A DNA stretch of 64,000 nt from Bizionia sp. (GTDB lineage: Bacteria; Bacteroidota; Bacteroidia; Flavobacteriales; Flavobacteriaceae), in assembly GCA_020631395.1 (NCBI GenBank), contig JAHDHI010000016.1:1-64000 (forward strand). Reading direction: 5' to 3'. Position 1 is the first letter of the stretch. Each line of letters starts with the position of its first letter. Positions 16,566 through 24,573 of this stretch are shown piece after piece. The notes beneath the pieces were generated by a model. That model was given only the letters and a program-made list of their open reading frames with translations, searched no databases and had not been told where the DNA came from. Both the position numbers and the translations under genes were made by a program.

Positions 16566-17348
16566 CTATTTTAATTGTTCCATGAACTGTTTCGCACTTT
16601 CACCTGCATTGTCCGTCTTCATGAAGTTTTCTCCTATCAAGAAGCCTTTGTATCCATAAGGTCTTAATTTTCTTATAGCCTCAACGTTGCTGATGCCACT
16701 TTCCGAGACTTTCACGAAATCATCAGGTATCAATGAACTCAATGTCTTGCTTGTTTCCAGACTAACATCGAATGTCTTTAGATTTCTATTGTTTACCCCT
16801 AACATGTCCAAACTCGGCATTATGGATTTTTGCAATTCCTCTTCATTGTGAACTTCCAAAAGAACATCCAAATGTAGTTGTTTTGCCAATTCCGAAAATT
16901 GTTTTATTTCAGATTTGCTTAAAATTGCTGCAATCAACAAAATAACATCGGCTCCATGAGCCTTGGCTTCCAATATTTGATATTCGTCTATGATGAACTC
17001 CTTTCTCAACAAAGGTAATCCACAACTGGCTCTTGCCGTTAGCAAATCGTCCAAGGAACCACCGAAATATTTTGTGTCTGTCAATACGGACATACCCGAT
17101 ACACCAGCATCTTCGTATCCTTTTGCAACATCAAAAACATTGAAACTCTGGTTTATCACGGCTTTGGACGGAGAACGCCTTTTATGTTCTGCTATAATGC
17201 CAGTATGACTATTCTTCAATTTTTCAGCCAATGAAATCGTCTGTCTTTCAAATAGAATGGACTGTTCCAATTGTGTTACGGGAATCAATGTTTTTCGTAA
17301 AGTTACTTCTTTGCGTTTATCTATTACTATCCGCTCTAATATATCCAT
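16566..17348 (-). CDS. trpC: Indole-3-glycerol phosphate synthase
   Basis: A 260-residue TIM-barrel enzyme. Signatures: IIAEHKRRSPSKA near residue 52, VSVLTD-like MSVLTDTKYFGGS, LRKEFIIDEYQI, DVLLEVHNEEEL, LGVNNRNLKTFDV and VSESGI. It is a stand-alone TrpC, not fused to TrpF as in enteric bacteria. The order E-G-D-C-F-B-A keeps the usual Bacteroidota gene order apart from the two inserted genes before trpA. Confidence 0.96.
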   Translation of the reverse strand: MDILERIVIDKRKEVTLRKTLIPVTQLEQSILFERQTISLAEKLKNSHTGIIAEHKRRSPSKAVINQSFNVFDVAKGYEDAGVSGMSVLTDTKYFGGSLDDLLTARASCGLPLLRKEFIIDEYQILEAKAHGADVILLIAAILSKSEIKQFSELAKQLHLDVLLEVHNEEELQKSIMPSLDMLGVNNRNLKTFDVSLETSKTLSSLIPDDFVKVSESGISNVEAIRKLRPYGYKGFLIGENFMKTDNAGESAKQFMEQLK

Positions 17349-17414
17349 TTTTAATTTTGACTATTTTCTTGTTTGCCATGTTTTGGCCAATACGGACCAT
17401 TGTCATGGATGTTT

Positions 17415-18407
17415 TTATTTGCTTAATTCTATCAGTGTTTTCAAACTAGCTTTGGCTTCCCCTTTCAACAAGGACTCTTTAGCCAATTGAAACCCTTGCT
17501 TGTGATCTATTTGTTTCGCGGTGGCAATGGCCAAACCAGCATTGGCACAAACAACGTTGTTTTGAGCTTCTGTACCAAGACCATTGATGATGTTGGTGAA
17601 TATCTTGGCAGAGGATTCTACGGTGTCTCCCCCAAAAATGTCATCTTGTTCAACTTGATTTACATTCAGGTCCTTGGGAGTTAGCATCGTTTCTGATGTA
17701 TTTGAAATGATTTTCGTGTTTCCCGTCAATGAGATTTCATCATAACCATCCAATGCATGGACAATGCTATAATTTTTATCTGTATTTTGATAGAGGTAGC
17801 CATATAGCCTTTGCAGTTCCAAGTTGAAGACTCCCACCATTTGATTTTTGGGAAATGATGGATTTACCATTGGTCCCAACATGTTGAAAAATGTCTTTAT
17901 GCCCAATTCTTTTCTTATCGGTGCCACATTTTTCATTGCTGGGTGAAATAGTGGAGCGTGCAATACACAGATTCCTGCCTTGTCTATGGCCTTTTGCAAA
18001 AAGCTTTCATCATTGGTGAATTTTATGCCCAGATGTTCCATGACGTTGGATGATCCACAAGCGGAAGACACGCCATAGTTGCCATGTTTGGCAACCTTTA
18101 CTCCAGCTCCAGCTGTAACGAAGGATGATAGCGTGGAAATGTTGAAGGTGTCTTTTCCATCACCTCCAGTACCGCATAGGTCGATGGCATTGAAATCTGA
18201 AAGATCCACGGGAATGCATAATTCCAACAAGGCATCTCTGAAACCTTGTAGTTCTTCTAGTGTGATGCTACGCATCATAAAAACGGTTAGAAAAGAAGCG
18301 ATTTGACTTTGGTTGTATTCCCCTCTGGAAATGTTGACCAAAACACTTTTTGCTTCTTGGCTACATATGTTTTCTTGGTTTATGAGTCTATTTAATATGT
18401 GTTTCAT
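17415..18407 (-). CDS. trpD: Anthranilate phosphoribosyltransferase
   Basis: TrpD transfers phosphoribose to anthranilate. The PRPP-binding motif is DLCGTGGDGKDTFNIST, followed by KHGNYGVSSACGSSNVMEHLG, and the metal-binding DE pair is in the YDEISLTG segment. ATG 18407 (MKHILNRLINQE) gives 330 residues and is preferred over the upstream in-frame ATG at 18425. Lies between trpG and trpC. Confidence 0.95.
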   Translation of the reverse strand: MKHILNRLINQENICSQEAKSVLVNISRGEYNQSQIASFLTVFMMRSITLEELQGFRDALLELCIPVDLSDFNAIDLCGTGGDGKDTFNISTLSSFVTAGAGVKVAKHGNYGVSSACGSSNVMEHLGIKFTNDESFLQKAIDKAGICVLHAPLFHPAMKNVAPIRKELGIKTFFNMLGPMVNPSFPKNQMVGVFNLELQRLYGYLYQNTDKNYSIVHALDGYDEISLTGNTKIISNTSETMLTPKDLNVNQVEQDDIFGGDTVESSAKIFTNIINGLGTEAQNNVVCANAGLAIATAKQIDHKQGFQLAKESLLKGEAKASLKTLIELSK

Positions 18408-18473
18408 GATTTTTTTCATTTCCATTAAAGAGGAAATCTTAGTGTTTTATCTTGTTCTAGTATGATGTGTTGC

Positions 18474-19040
18474 CTACAAATTTATCCAATTTTCTAAGAT
18501 TTGCTTTCCGTTTGGAGTCAATACGGATTCTGGGTGGTATTGTACGCCTCTTACATCGTAGACCTTGTGACGTAGGGACATGACTTGTCCGTTGGCATCA
18601 AAAGAGGTTGCTTCTAATTGGTCTGGCAAATCGGCATCAACAACCCATGAGTGATAGCGACCAACTTCAATTGTCTTTTCTAGTCCTTTGAAAAGTTGTT
18701 CATCGTCTACAGTGATGTCGACTTTTGTTGCTATGCCATGAAAAACGGTGTCCAAGTTTATTAATGTTCCACCAAAGACCTCTCCAATGGCTTGTTGTCC
18801 CAAACAAACACCTAGTATGCTTTTTGTTGCTGCATACTGTCTTATTATGGGCTTAAGCAAACCTGCCTCATCCGGGATTCCTGGTCCTGGAGACAATACT
18901 ATCTTTTCGAAGGCATCTACTTCATCCAAGGTCAACTTGTCGTTTCGCTTTACCGTAACATCACAATCGAGGTCTTCTAAATAATGTACCAAGTTGTATG
19001 TAAAACTGTCGTAATTATCTATAACTAATACTTTTTTCAT
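18474..19040 (-). CDS. trpG: Anthranilate synthase, glutamine amidotransferase subunit
   Basis: A 188-residue class I glutamine amidotransferase supplying ammonia to TrpE. The nucleophile is the Cys of GVCLGQQAIG; the His-Glu pair is in VQYHPESVLTPNG. Start IDNYDSFTYNLVHYL is typical. Separate from trpE (42 bases apart) and not fused to trpD. Confidence 0.96.
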   Translation of the reverse strand: MKKVLVIDNYDSFTYNLVHYLEDLDCDVTVKRNDKLTLDEVDAFEKIVLSPGPGIPDEAGLLKPIIRQYAATKSILGVCLGQQAIGEVFGGTLINLDTVFHGIATKVDITVDDEQLFKGLEKTIEVGRYHSWVVDADLPDQLEATSFDANGQVMSLRHKVYDVRGVQYHPESVLTPNGKQILENWINL

Positions 19041-19082
19041 CTCTATCTATAACCTTTTTGACTTAAAAAGGGATTTTTATTA

Positions 19083-20480
19083 TTAAATGTCCTTGGCCAA
19101 TTCTATGGCCTTTGTAAGTGCTCCTAGCTTGTTGTATACTTCTTGGAGTTCATTGTCGGGATTCGATCTCGATACCAATCCAGCTCCTGCTTGCCAATGC
19201 AGTTCGTGATTTTTGCTTAAGAATGTTCTAATCATGATGGCATGGTTGTAATTGCCATCGAAATCCATGAAGCCTATTGCTCCGCCGTAAAAGGCGCGAC
19301 AGGTTTTTTCGTATTTTTCGATAAGTTGCATGGCCTTGTGTTTTGGTGCTCCACTCAAGGTTCCTGCTGGAAAGGTGTCGGCCACTACTTCCATGGTAGG
19401 GGTGTTGTCGTGTATTTTCCCGGTAACCTTACTTACCAAATGTATGACGTGAGAGAAAAACTGGATTTCCCTGTAGGTTTGCACTTTAACTTGACTTCCA
19501 TGCCTACTCAAATCGTTTCTGGCCAAGTCCACGAGCATGACATGTTCTGCATTTTCTTTTTCGTCTTGTGCCAGTTGTTTTGCCAGTTCTGCATCCTTTT
19601 CGTCATTTCCCGTACGTCTGAACGTTCCAGCTATGGGGTGTATTTCGGCTATGCCTTCTGAAACGATCAGTTGGGCTTCTGGGGAACTTCCAAAGATTTT
19701 GAAGTCGCCATAGTCAAAGTAGAAAAGGTAAGGTGATGGATTTATGCTTCGCAAGGCACGATAGACATTGAACTCGTCTCCTTTGAAACGCTGTGAGAAT
19801 TTTTTTGACAACACCAATTGAAAGACATCACCTCTTGCACAGTGCTTCTTTGCCAATTCTACGTGTTCCTTGTATTCCTCGTCCGTTAAATTGGAACTTA
19901 TTTCCGAATCCGTAGCAAAATCATAAGAGGCATAATTCTTGGATTTTATGAGATGAAGAACGTCCTCTATGTTGCTAGCGTTGTCATTGAAACAATGAGC
20001 AAAGATGTACGCTTCGTTTTTAAAGTGATTTATTGCAATTATGTTTTGGTATACGGCGTAGTATATGTCTGGGATATCTAGAGAATTTGGTTTTTTAGAT
20101 ATTTCCACATCTTCAAAATACCTTACGGCATCATAGGAGGTGTAGCCAAAAATACCATTGTTTATGAACTTGAATTTTTCTTCTGAAGCTACTTTGAAAC
20201 GTTTTGTGAACTTATGTATTCTCTCGACTACGTTTTTGGTTCTATTGGATAGAGAGCTACCATCTGGAAATGTTTCCGTTATGGTTTCTGGAGTGACCTT
20301 GATGGATGCGATGGGATTGAAGCAAATATAAGAGAAACTGTTGTCGTTGGCATGATAATCGCTACTTTCCAAAAGGATGCTATTGGGAAATTTATCCCTA
20401 ATCTTCAAATAGATGCTAACAGGAGTTATCGTATCGGCCAATATTTTTTTGTAATGTGTGTATAGACTAAAGGTCTTCAT
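19083..20480 (-). CDS. trpE: Anthranilate synthase component I
   Basis: A 465-residue chorismate-utilising enzyme making anthranilate with TrpG. The N-terminal tryptophan feedback site is seen in ILLESSDYH; the catalytic domain has GDVFQLVLSKKF, INPSPYLFYF, SPEAQL, PIAGTFRRTGNDEKDAELA, MLVDLARNDLSRH, GTLSGAPKHKAM and GGAIGFMDFDG. It is the first enzyme gene of the operon, preceded by the trpL leader and its attenuator. Confidence 0.97.
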   Translation of the reverse strand: MKTFSLYTHYKKILADTITPVSIYLKIRDKFPNSILLESSDYHANDNSFSYICFNPIASIKVTPETITETFPDGSSLSNRTKNVVERIHKFTKRFKVASEEKFKFINNGIFGYTSYDAVRYFEDVEISKKPNSLDIPDIYYAVYQNIIAINHFKNEAYIFAHCFNDNASNIEDVLHLIKSKNYASYDFATDSEISSNLTDEEYKEHVELAKKHCARGDVFQLVLSKKFSQRFKGDEFNVYRALRSINPSPYLFYFDYGDFKIFGSSPEAQLIVSEGIAEIHPIAGTFRRTGNDEKDAELAKQLAQDEKENAEHVMLVDLARNDLSRHGSQVKVQTYREIQFFSHVIHLVSKVTGKIHDNTPTMEVVADTFPAGTLSGAPKHKAMQLIEKYEKTCRAFYGGAIGFMDFDGNYNHAIMIRTFLSKNHELHWQAGAGLVSRSNPDNELQEVYNKLGALTKAIELAKDI

Positions 20481-20523
20481 AATTTCATTAAACTTTTTAA
20501 GGTTTTGGAAACAAATCCAGAAT

Positions 20524-20558
20524 ACAAAAAAAGGCTTGTCGTGAATGACAAGCCTTTT
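20524..20558 (-). terminator. trp attenuator (intrinsic terminator)
   Basis: AAGGCTTGTC (20531-20540) pairs with GACAAGCCTT (20547-20556) around a 6-base loop; on the minus strand the stem is followed by a run of T (from 20530 downwards). It lies between the trpL stop and trpE. The loop and flank TTCACGA (RNA sense, 20545-20539) is complementary to TCGTGAA at 20599-20593 near the end of trpL, giving an alternative pairing that would break the terminator. This is the expected layout of ribosome-mediated attenuation. Confidence 0.88.
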
Positions 20559-20588
20559 GTATCTTTAATTTAAAATATACCTATAGGT

Positions 20589-20651
20589 TTAGTTCACGAA
20601 TTTGTTTTTTCGAGAGCTCCACCACCAAGTATTATTTAAAGTTGTATTCAT
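20589..20651 (-). CDS. trpL: Trp operon leader peptide
   Basis: A 20-codon frame, ATG 20651 to TAA 20589, reading MNTTLNNTWWWSSRKNKFVN with three adjacent Trp codons (20619-20627). A ribosome stalled there for lack of charged tRNA-Trp would leave the TCGTGAA segment (20599-20593) free to pair with the attenuator loop, allowing read-through into trpE. A clear promoter stands 15 bases upstream of the start codon. Too short for normal gene callers but well supported by context. Confidence 0.9.
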   Translation of the reverse strand: MNTTLNNTWWWSSRKNKFVN

Positions 20652-20666
20652 ATTTGTTATAAAGTT

Positions 20667-20698
20667 CAAATATATAAAATGAAATTTTAGTTTTCAAA
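20667..20698 (-). promoter_or_regulatory. trp operon promoter
   Basis: On the minus strand TATATTTG (20674-20667) matches the TAnnTTTG -7 box and TTTG (20698-20695) lies 20 bases upstream, matching the -33 element of the primary Bacteroidota sigma factor. Transcription would start roughly 5-10 bases before the trpL start codon. Confidence 0.75.
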
Positions 20699-20705
20699 CC
20701 TTTTT

Positions 20706-20743
20706 GAAAAAAAAAGATTCCCAAATATTTTTGGGAATCTTTA
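20706..20743 (-). terminator. Terminator of the MarR-YceI operon
   Basis: AAAGATTCCCAAA (20713-20725) pairs with TTGGGAATCTTT (20731-20742); on the minus strand a T-run of nine follows the stem. It lies 24 bases after the yceI-like stop codon and isolates that operon from the trp promoter. Confidence 0.85.
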
Positions 20744-20766
20744 AAATAGGTGATTTTCTTTTTGAA

Positions 20767-21333
20767 TTAAAAAGTCAATTCCACGTTTAAGTCAAAATCA
20801 TCGGAAATAACTTTGTCCTTCAAGTTGTCAAAGAAACTTGCAGAACCATACTTGACATTGTGCTTTGCTCTATTTACCTTCAATTTGGCTGTTGCAGCTT
20901 TTTCTCCAACCTCCATCGTAAAGCTTATGGTATTAGCAATGCCTTTTATGGTCATCTCTCCAGTTACCTCATAGTTTCCATCTTTTCCTTTTACTGAAGT
21001 GGTTTTAAATGACGCAGTCGGGTGATTTTTTACATCGAAGAAGGCAGGAGACTTCAAATGTCCATCCAAGTTGGCTTTGTTCTCTCCACTCAAATCGGTC
21101 GTGTTTATGGAGGTCATGTCTATTATGAAATTGGCGCTTGTCAATTTTTTGCCTTCAAAGGACAAAGTACCTTCTTTCAATCCAATGGTACCTTCGTGTT
21201 TTCCTGTCAGTTTGTGTCCAGTCCATGTGATTTTGCTGTCTTTTACCTTCACGTCCTTCTTAATTGTCGATGTCGTAAAGGAAACCAATGCGAATGCAAA
21301 TACTATTACTAATGTGTTTTTGATCGTTTTCAT
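20767..21333 (-). CDS. YceI-family periplasmic lipid-binding-like protein
   Basis: A 188-residue exported protein with an N-terminal signal (MKTIKNTLVIVFAFALVSFTTS). The YceI lipocalin-like pattern is clear: KDVKVKDSKITWTGHKLTGKHEGTIGLKEGTLSFEGKKL, FIIDMTSI, LDGHLKSPAFFDVKNHPTASFKTT, GEMTIKGIANTISFTM. The family binds amphiphilic or isoprenoid molecules in the periplasm and is linked to stress. It follows a MarR-type regulator by 26 bases, a common pairing in this phylum, and is probably repressed by it. Confidence 0.92.
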   Translation of the reverse strand: MKTIKNTLVIVFAFALVSFTTSTIKKDVKVKDSKITWTGHKLTGKHEGTIGLKEGTLSFEGKKLTSANFIIDMTSINTTDLSGENKANLDGHLKSPAFFDVKNHPTASFKTTSVKGKDGNYEVTGEMTIKGIANTISFTMEVGEKAATAKLKVNRAKHNVKYGSASFFDNLKDKVISDDFDLNVELTF

Positions 21334-21359
21334 TTTTAATTGTTGTTTTTAATATTTAT

Positions 21360-21812
21360 TCAAGTTCTAATTTTATCCAATAAATCATTCAATGTCTCTA
21401 ACTCTTCATCTGTGAGTTGTTTTGTCAAGCCCCTTTCCCTTGTAAGTAATTCGGCATTCAATTGTTCCATCAAGTCCAATCCTCTTTGGGTGATGAGAAC
21501 TTCAATTTTCCGTCTGTTGCTACTACAGGTATTTCTTGTTGCCAAATTCTTGATTATGAGCTTGTCTACCAAACGAGTCGTATTGCTCATCTTATTTATC
21601 ATGCGTTCCTGAATGGTGCTCAAGTTGGCAGGGGTTCCCCTCTGTCCACGTAAAATTCTGAGTACGTTGTATTGTTCTATGGATAGATCGAAAGATTTAA
21701 AAAAACGACTCAAGTCCTCTTTGATGCTATTGCTCGTATATAGGATGTTGATGATTGTCTTTTGAGAAAGAGGCAATGGTATCGTGTTCTTAATTTCGTG
21801 TTCTATATTCAT
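21360..21812 (-). CDS. MarR-family transcriptional regulator
   Basis: A 150-residue winged-helix regulator. ATG 21812 is chosen; an earlier frame start at 21824 would need TTG. The DNA-binding part reads LSIEQYNVLRILRGQRGTPANLSTIQERMINKMSNTTRLVDKLIIKNLATR followed by a CSSNRRKIEVLITQRGLDLM wing. A near-perfect dyad covers the start codon and the -7 box, so autorepression is likely; the target operon includes the adjacent yceI-like gene. Confidence 0.92.
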   Translation of the reverse strand: MNIEHEIKNTIPLPLSQKTIINILYTSNSIKEDLSRFFKSFDLSIEQYNVLRILRGQRGTPANLSTIQERMINKMSNTTRLVDKLIIKNLATRNTCSSNRRKIEVLITQRGLDLMEQLNAELLTRERGLTKQLTDEELETLNDLLDKIRT

Positions 21813-21844
21813 TTGTACATACAACTATTGTTTATACAAATGTA
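21810..21844 (-). promoter_or_regulatory. MarR operator overlapping promoter and start codon
   Basis: CATTTGTA (21810-21817) and TACAAATG (21835-21842) form the outer arms, with ACAA/TTGT inside around CTA at 21821-21831. Comparing the two 16-base halves gives 13 matches. On the minus strand the -7 box TACATTTG (21844-21837) is buried in the right arm, so a bound dimer would block transcription of the regulator and yceI-like gene. Confidence 0.65.
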
Positions 21845-21922
21845 ATGCGATTTATGCTATCCAAACTATAATATTGTGTTAAATTTTAATTTGGGACTAA
21901 AATAGATTGATAACTTTATGTT

Positions 21923-22411
21923 ATGAAAAACATTCTATTGATTACAATACTAATCGTCTTCTCTTGCAAGTCCGAGAACAATGAGGTAGTTGAAGAGTTG
22001 AAGGTCTATGATTTCGAAGCGTTGGAACCTCTTTTGAATAAAACCGACGATAAAGTACATGTCATAAATTTCTGGGCGACATGGTGTGCACCTTGCATAA
22101 AGGAGTTGCCATATTTTGAAGAATTGAATGCGAACTACAAATCCAAGAACGTAGAAGTTGTCTTGGTAAGTTTGGATTTTCCCAAGCAATACGATAACAA
22201 GTTGAAACCCTACATAATCAAGAATAAATTGATGTCTCAAGTAATTGCATTGGACGATACGGACACCAACACCTGGATACCCAAAGTCGATGAGGATTGG
22301 TCTGGAGCGATACCGGCCACCATTATATACAACAAGGACAAACGTCGCTTCTATGAACGCTCATTCAATTACGAAGAATTGCAAAAAGAAGTAAAGAACT
22401 TCTTGAATTAA
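21923..22411 (+). CDS. TlpA-like thioredoxin-fold lipoprotein
   Basis: A 162-residue predicted lipoprotein (MKNILLITILIVFSC) with a thioredoxin fold. The active site is FWATWCAPCIKELPYFEEL (CxPC type: WCAPC), followed by VVLVSLDFPKQYD and a cis-Pro region GAIPATIIYN. It would act as an envelope disulfide reductase or thiol-disulfide exchanger. Divergent from the MarR gene and 66 bases upstream of a second redoxin gene, with which it probably shares a transcript. Confidence 0.9.
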   Translation: MKNILLITILIVFSCKSENNEVVEELKVYDFEALEPLLNKTDDKVHVINFWATWCAPCIKELPYFEELNANYKSKNVEVVLVSLDFPKQYDNKLKPYIIKNKLMSQVIALDDTDTNTWIPKVDEDWSGAIPATIIYNKDKRRFYERSFNYEELQKEVKNFLN

Positions 22412-22477
22412 TTGGGATTTGGAACCTATGGCCATTATGCAAGTAAAAGGAATATTAATAATCGAAAACAATTAATT

Positions 22478-23098
22478 ATGAAGAAAATAGTAAAATTGAT
22501 GGTTGCAGCAACCATGGTACTTGGAGTCAGTGCTTTTACCAACGGTAAAAAAGAGATTGGAGATGGTTACAAGGTAGGTGACATTGCTACGGATTTCAAA
22601 TTGGAGAACATAGATGGCAAGATGGTGTCATTGTCCGACTTTGAAGATGCAAAGGGATTCATCGTTACATTTACATGCAATACATGCCCATTTGCCGTAG
22701 CCTATGAGGATAGGGTGGAAGCCTTGAACAAGAAATACGCGAAACTAGGTTATCCGGTAATTGCCATAATGCCAAACAATACGGATGTCAAGCCTGGAGA
22801 CAATATGGAACAGATGAAAAAAAGAGCAAAGGAAAAAGGATTTACCTTTCCCTATTTAATGGACAAAGGTCAAAAGGTGTATCCACAATACGGGGCCACA
22901 AAAACACCTCACATATACATTTTGCAAAAAAGCAAGAAAGGGAATGTGGTCAAATACATTGGAGCCATAGATGACAACTCCAGGGATGCATCGATGGTCA
23001 AGGAAAAATATGTTGAAAATGCAGTAGATGCACTACTTGAAGGAGAAGAAATAAAAGTCAAGGAGACCAGAGCCATAGGTTGCTCCATCAAGGTATAG
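22478..23098 (+). CDS. Exported redoxin (AhpC/TSA-like thioredoxin family)
   Basis: A 206-residue exported protein. ATG 22478 is chosen since MKKIVKLMVAATMVLGVSAF is a signal peptide; the frame is open from 22412 without a coding character. The redox motif is FTCNTCPFAVAYEDRV (CNTC), with MPNNTDVKPGDN and KTPHIYILQ segments typical of this thioredoxin-like family. The mature protein begins with DGYKVGDIATDFKLENIDGKMVSLSDF. Followed by a strong terminator, so the two-gene redoxin unit ends here. Confidence 0.9.
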   Translation: MKKIVKLMVAATMVLGVSAFTNGKKEIGDGYKVGDIATDFKLENIDGKMVSLSDFEDAKGFIVTFTCNTCPFAVAYEDRVEALNKKYAKLGYPVIAIMPNNTDVKPGDNMEQMKKRAKEKGFTFPYLMDKGQKVYPQYGATKTPHIYILQKSKKGNVVKYIGAIDDNSRDASMVKEKYVENAVDALLEGEEIKVKETRAIGCSIKV

Positions 23099-23124
23099 AA
23101 TAAGCATGGAATTTTAAACAATTT

Positions 23125-23156
23125 AACCCGAAGTGTGTAACACTTCGGGTTTTTTG
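23125..23156 (+). terminator. Intrinsic terminator of redoxin genes
   Basis: AACCCGAAGTG (23125-23135) pairs with CACTTCGGGTT (23141-23151) followed by a T-run to about 23156. It lies 27 bases after the redoxin stop. Confidence 0.9.
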
Positions 23157-23215
23157 TCGTCTATATCTTAAAGAAAAGTTAATTTTGCGTAACTTTACCC
23201 TTTAAAAACATAAAA

Positions 23216-23524
23216 ATGGCAGATTTATCTCAAGAGGCTTGGACAGAGCAACTTAACAATGACAACAACGCAGTTATACTAGATGTGAGAACCGAAGAGG
23301 AAGTAGCAGATGGACACATTCCCGATGCTACGAATTTGAATATCCTAAAAGGTCAAGCATTCATTTATGAACTGGAATCCTTGGACAAAGCAAAGAATTA
23401 CTATGTATATTGTAAATCAGGAGGAAGAAGTGGTCAAGCATGTGTAATAATGAATCAATTGGGTTTTGAAAATACATATAACCTAGTTGGAGGATTTTCA
23501 CAATGGGAAGGAGCTGTGAAATAA
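23216..23524 (+). CDS. Rhodanese-like protein
   Basis: A 102-residue single-domain rhodanese (sulfurtransferase fold). The active-site loop is YCKSGGRSGQA with the catalytic Cys, preceded by LDVRTEEEVADGHIPDATNLNI and followed by GGFSQWEGAVK. No signal peptide, so cytoplasmic. Nineteen bases separate it from a lipoprotein rhodanese, so they probably act as a pair in two compartments. Confidence 0.93.
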   Translation: MADLSQEAWTEQLNNDNNAVILDVRTEEEVADGHIPDATNLNILKGQAFIYELESLDKAKNYYVYCKSGGRSGQACVIMNQLGFENTYNLVGGFSQWEGAVK

Positions 23525-23543
23525 ACTAAAAACATCATCAATC

Positions 23544-23942
23544 ATGAAACAATCATCAATTTTTTTAAGCCTTTTACTAGTACTATTTCTATCTAGTTGC
23601 ACCAATCAATCAAATGGGGAAATAACAGTCGTTTCTCCTGAAGAAATGGAAACCCTCTTGGATTTGGAGGATGTGCAATTGGTAGATGTAAGAACCGAAA
23701 AGGAACACGAGAACGGGCATTTGGAGAATTCCCAAAACATAGACTTCAATTCGCCCACCTTTGAAGAAGACATTAGAAAACTAAACAAGTTGAAACCAGT
23801 GATCTTATATTGCCAAGGAGGAGGAAGAAGTGCCAAATGTGCAAAAAAACTAAAGGAAGCAGGTTTTGTAAAGATCTATGATTTAAAAGGAGGATTTTCC
23901 AAATGGCAACATGAGAAGTTCGACCTTAAATTGAAATCTTGA
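23544..23942 (+). CDS. Rhodanese-like lipoprotein
   Basis: A 132-residue predicted lipoprotein (MKQSSIFLSLLLVLFLSSC) with one rhodanese domain. The active-site loop is YCQGGGRSAKC; the N-terminal VDVRTEKEHENGHLENSQNI and the C-terminal GGFSKWQHEKF frame it. It would handle sulfane sulfur or thiols at the envelope. Followed by an intrinsic terminator. Confidence 0.92.
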   Translation: MKQSSIFLSLLLVLFLSSCTNQSNGEITVVSPEEMETLLDLEDVQLVDVRTEKEHENGHLENSQNIDFNSPTFEEDIRKLNKLKPVILYCQGGGRSAKCAKKLKEAGFVKIYDLKGGFSKWQHEKFDLKLKS

Positions 23943-23967
23943 CAATTCAAAATGGATATCGTAAATG

Positions 23968-24001
23968 AAAAAGCCTTGTGGGATCATCACAAGGCTTTTT
24001 C
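23968..24001. terminator. Terminator between convergent genes
   Basis: AAAAGCCTTGTG (about 23969-23980) pairs with CACAAGGCTTTT (23988-23999), with A-run before and T-run after, so it can stop transcription from both the rhodanese gene and the convergent small regulator gene. Confidence 0.85.
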
Positions 24002-24020
24002 ATTATGTCTGGCAAAGAAA

Positions 24021-24443
24021 TCATTTTGGCATCTTTTTCTCTAAGGCATCCAAACTAGTCTGAATTTCTTGTATAACTTGGGTGAGATCACTTATTTTTT
24101 CATCTTGAGCTTTTAAGAAAGAATCCATTTTCTTTTCGGCAAGTTTTTCGATGATGCGTTCAATGTCCCCTTTTTCCTTTGTTATGTAGTGGGATCTGCT
24201 TTCACTAACCTTGTTTACTTCTACGTCTTTATTGTATTTTTCGCCTTTGCCCGTCATTATCCAGTTCAAATTATATTCTGGATAAACTTCAATTATTCTA
24301 AGGATCAGATCTACTCCTGGTGTACTGTTGTTTTTTTGAATTACATTTAGGTACCCACTGGTCTTGCCAATGCTTAACTCAAAAGAGCGTTGACTCTTAG
24401 TGACTTCCTTTTGTATTTCGATTATTCTATTGACTATCTCCAT
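24021..24443 (-). CDS. Phage-repressor-like HTH protein with coiled coil
   Basis: A 140-residue protein. Residues 1-65 match the small XRE-type helix-turn-helix proteins of Bacteroidota (RIIEIQKEVTKSQRSFELSIGKTSGYLN, then EVYPEYNLNWIMTGKGEKY, a hallmark ending of that domain). Residues 80-140 are a charged helix, probably a coiled coil. Such proteins resemble phage CI-type repressors without the protease domain. A divergent small gene lies 130 bases away, with tandem repeats in the shared intergenic region. Confidence 0.8.
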   Translation of the reverse strand: MEIVNRIIEIQKEVTKSQRSFELSIGKTSGYLNVIQKNNSTPGVDLILRIIEVYPEYNLNWIMTGKGEKYNKDVEVNKVSESRSHYITKEKGDIERIIEKLAEKKMDSFLKAQDEKISDLTQVIQEIQTSLDALEKKMPK

Positions 24444-24453
24444 TTATCGGATG

Positions 24454-24497
24454 CTTATAATTATTTTGTTATGTACTTATAATAATTTGTATGTATA
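24454..24497. repeat. Tandem 22-bp direct repeat in divergent regulatory region
   Basis: Two adjacent copies, 24454-24475 and 24476-24497, each starting CTTATAAT followed by an ATTT-rich part and ATGTA, lie just upstream of the HTH gene and between it and the divergent 85-residue gene. A third, weaker ATATTATTTGTA follows. They look like paired operator sites for the HTH protein. Confidence 0.5.
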
Positions 24498-24573
24498 GAA
24501 TATTATTTGTAATTTAGTGCTTGTTACACCTCAAATGTACCAAATATTTACCTAGCAATCAATAATATATTTT

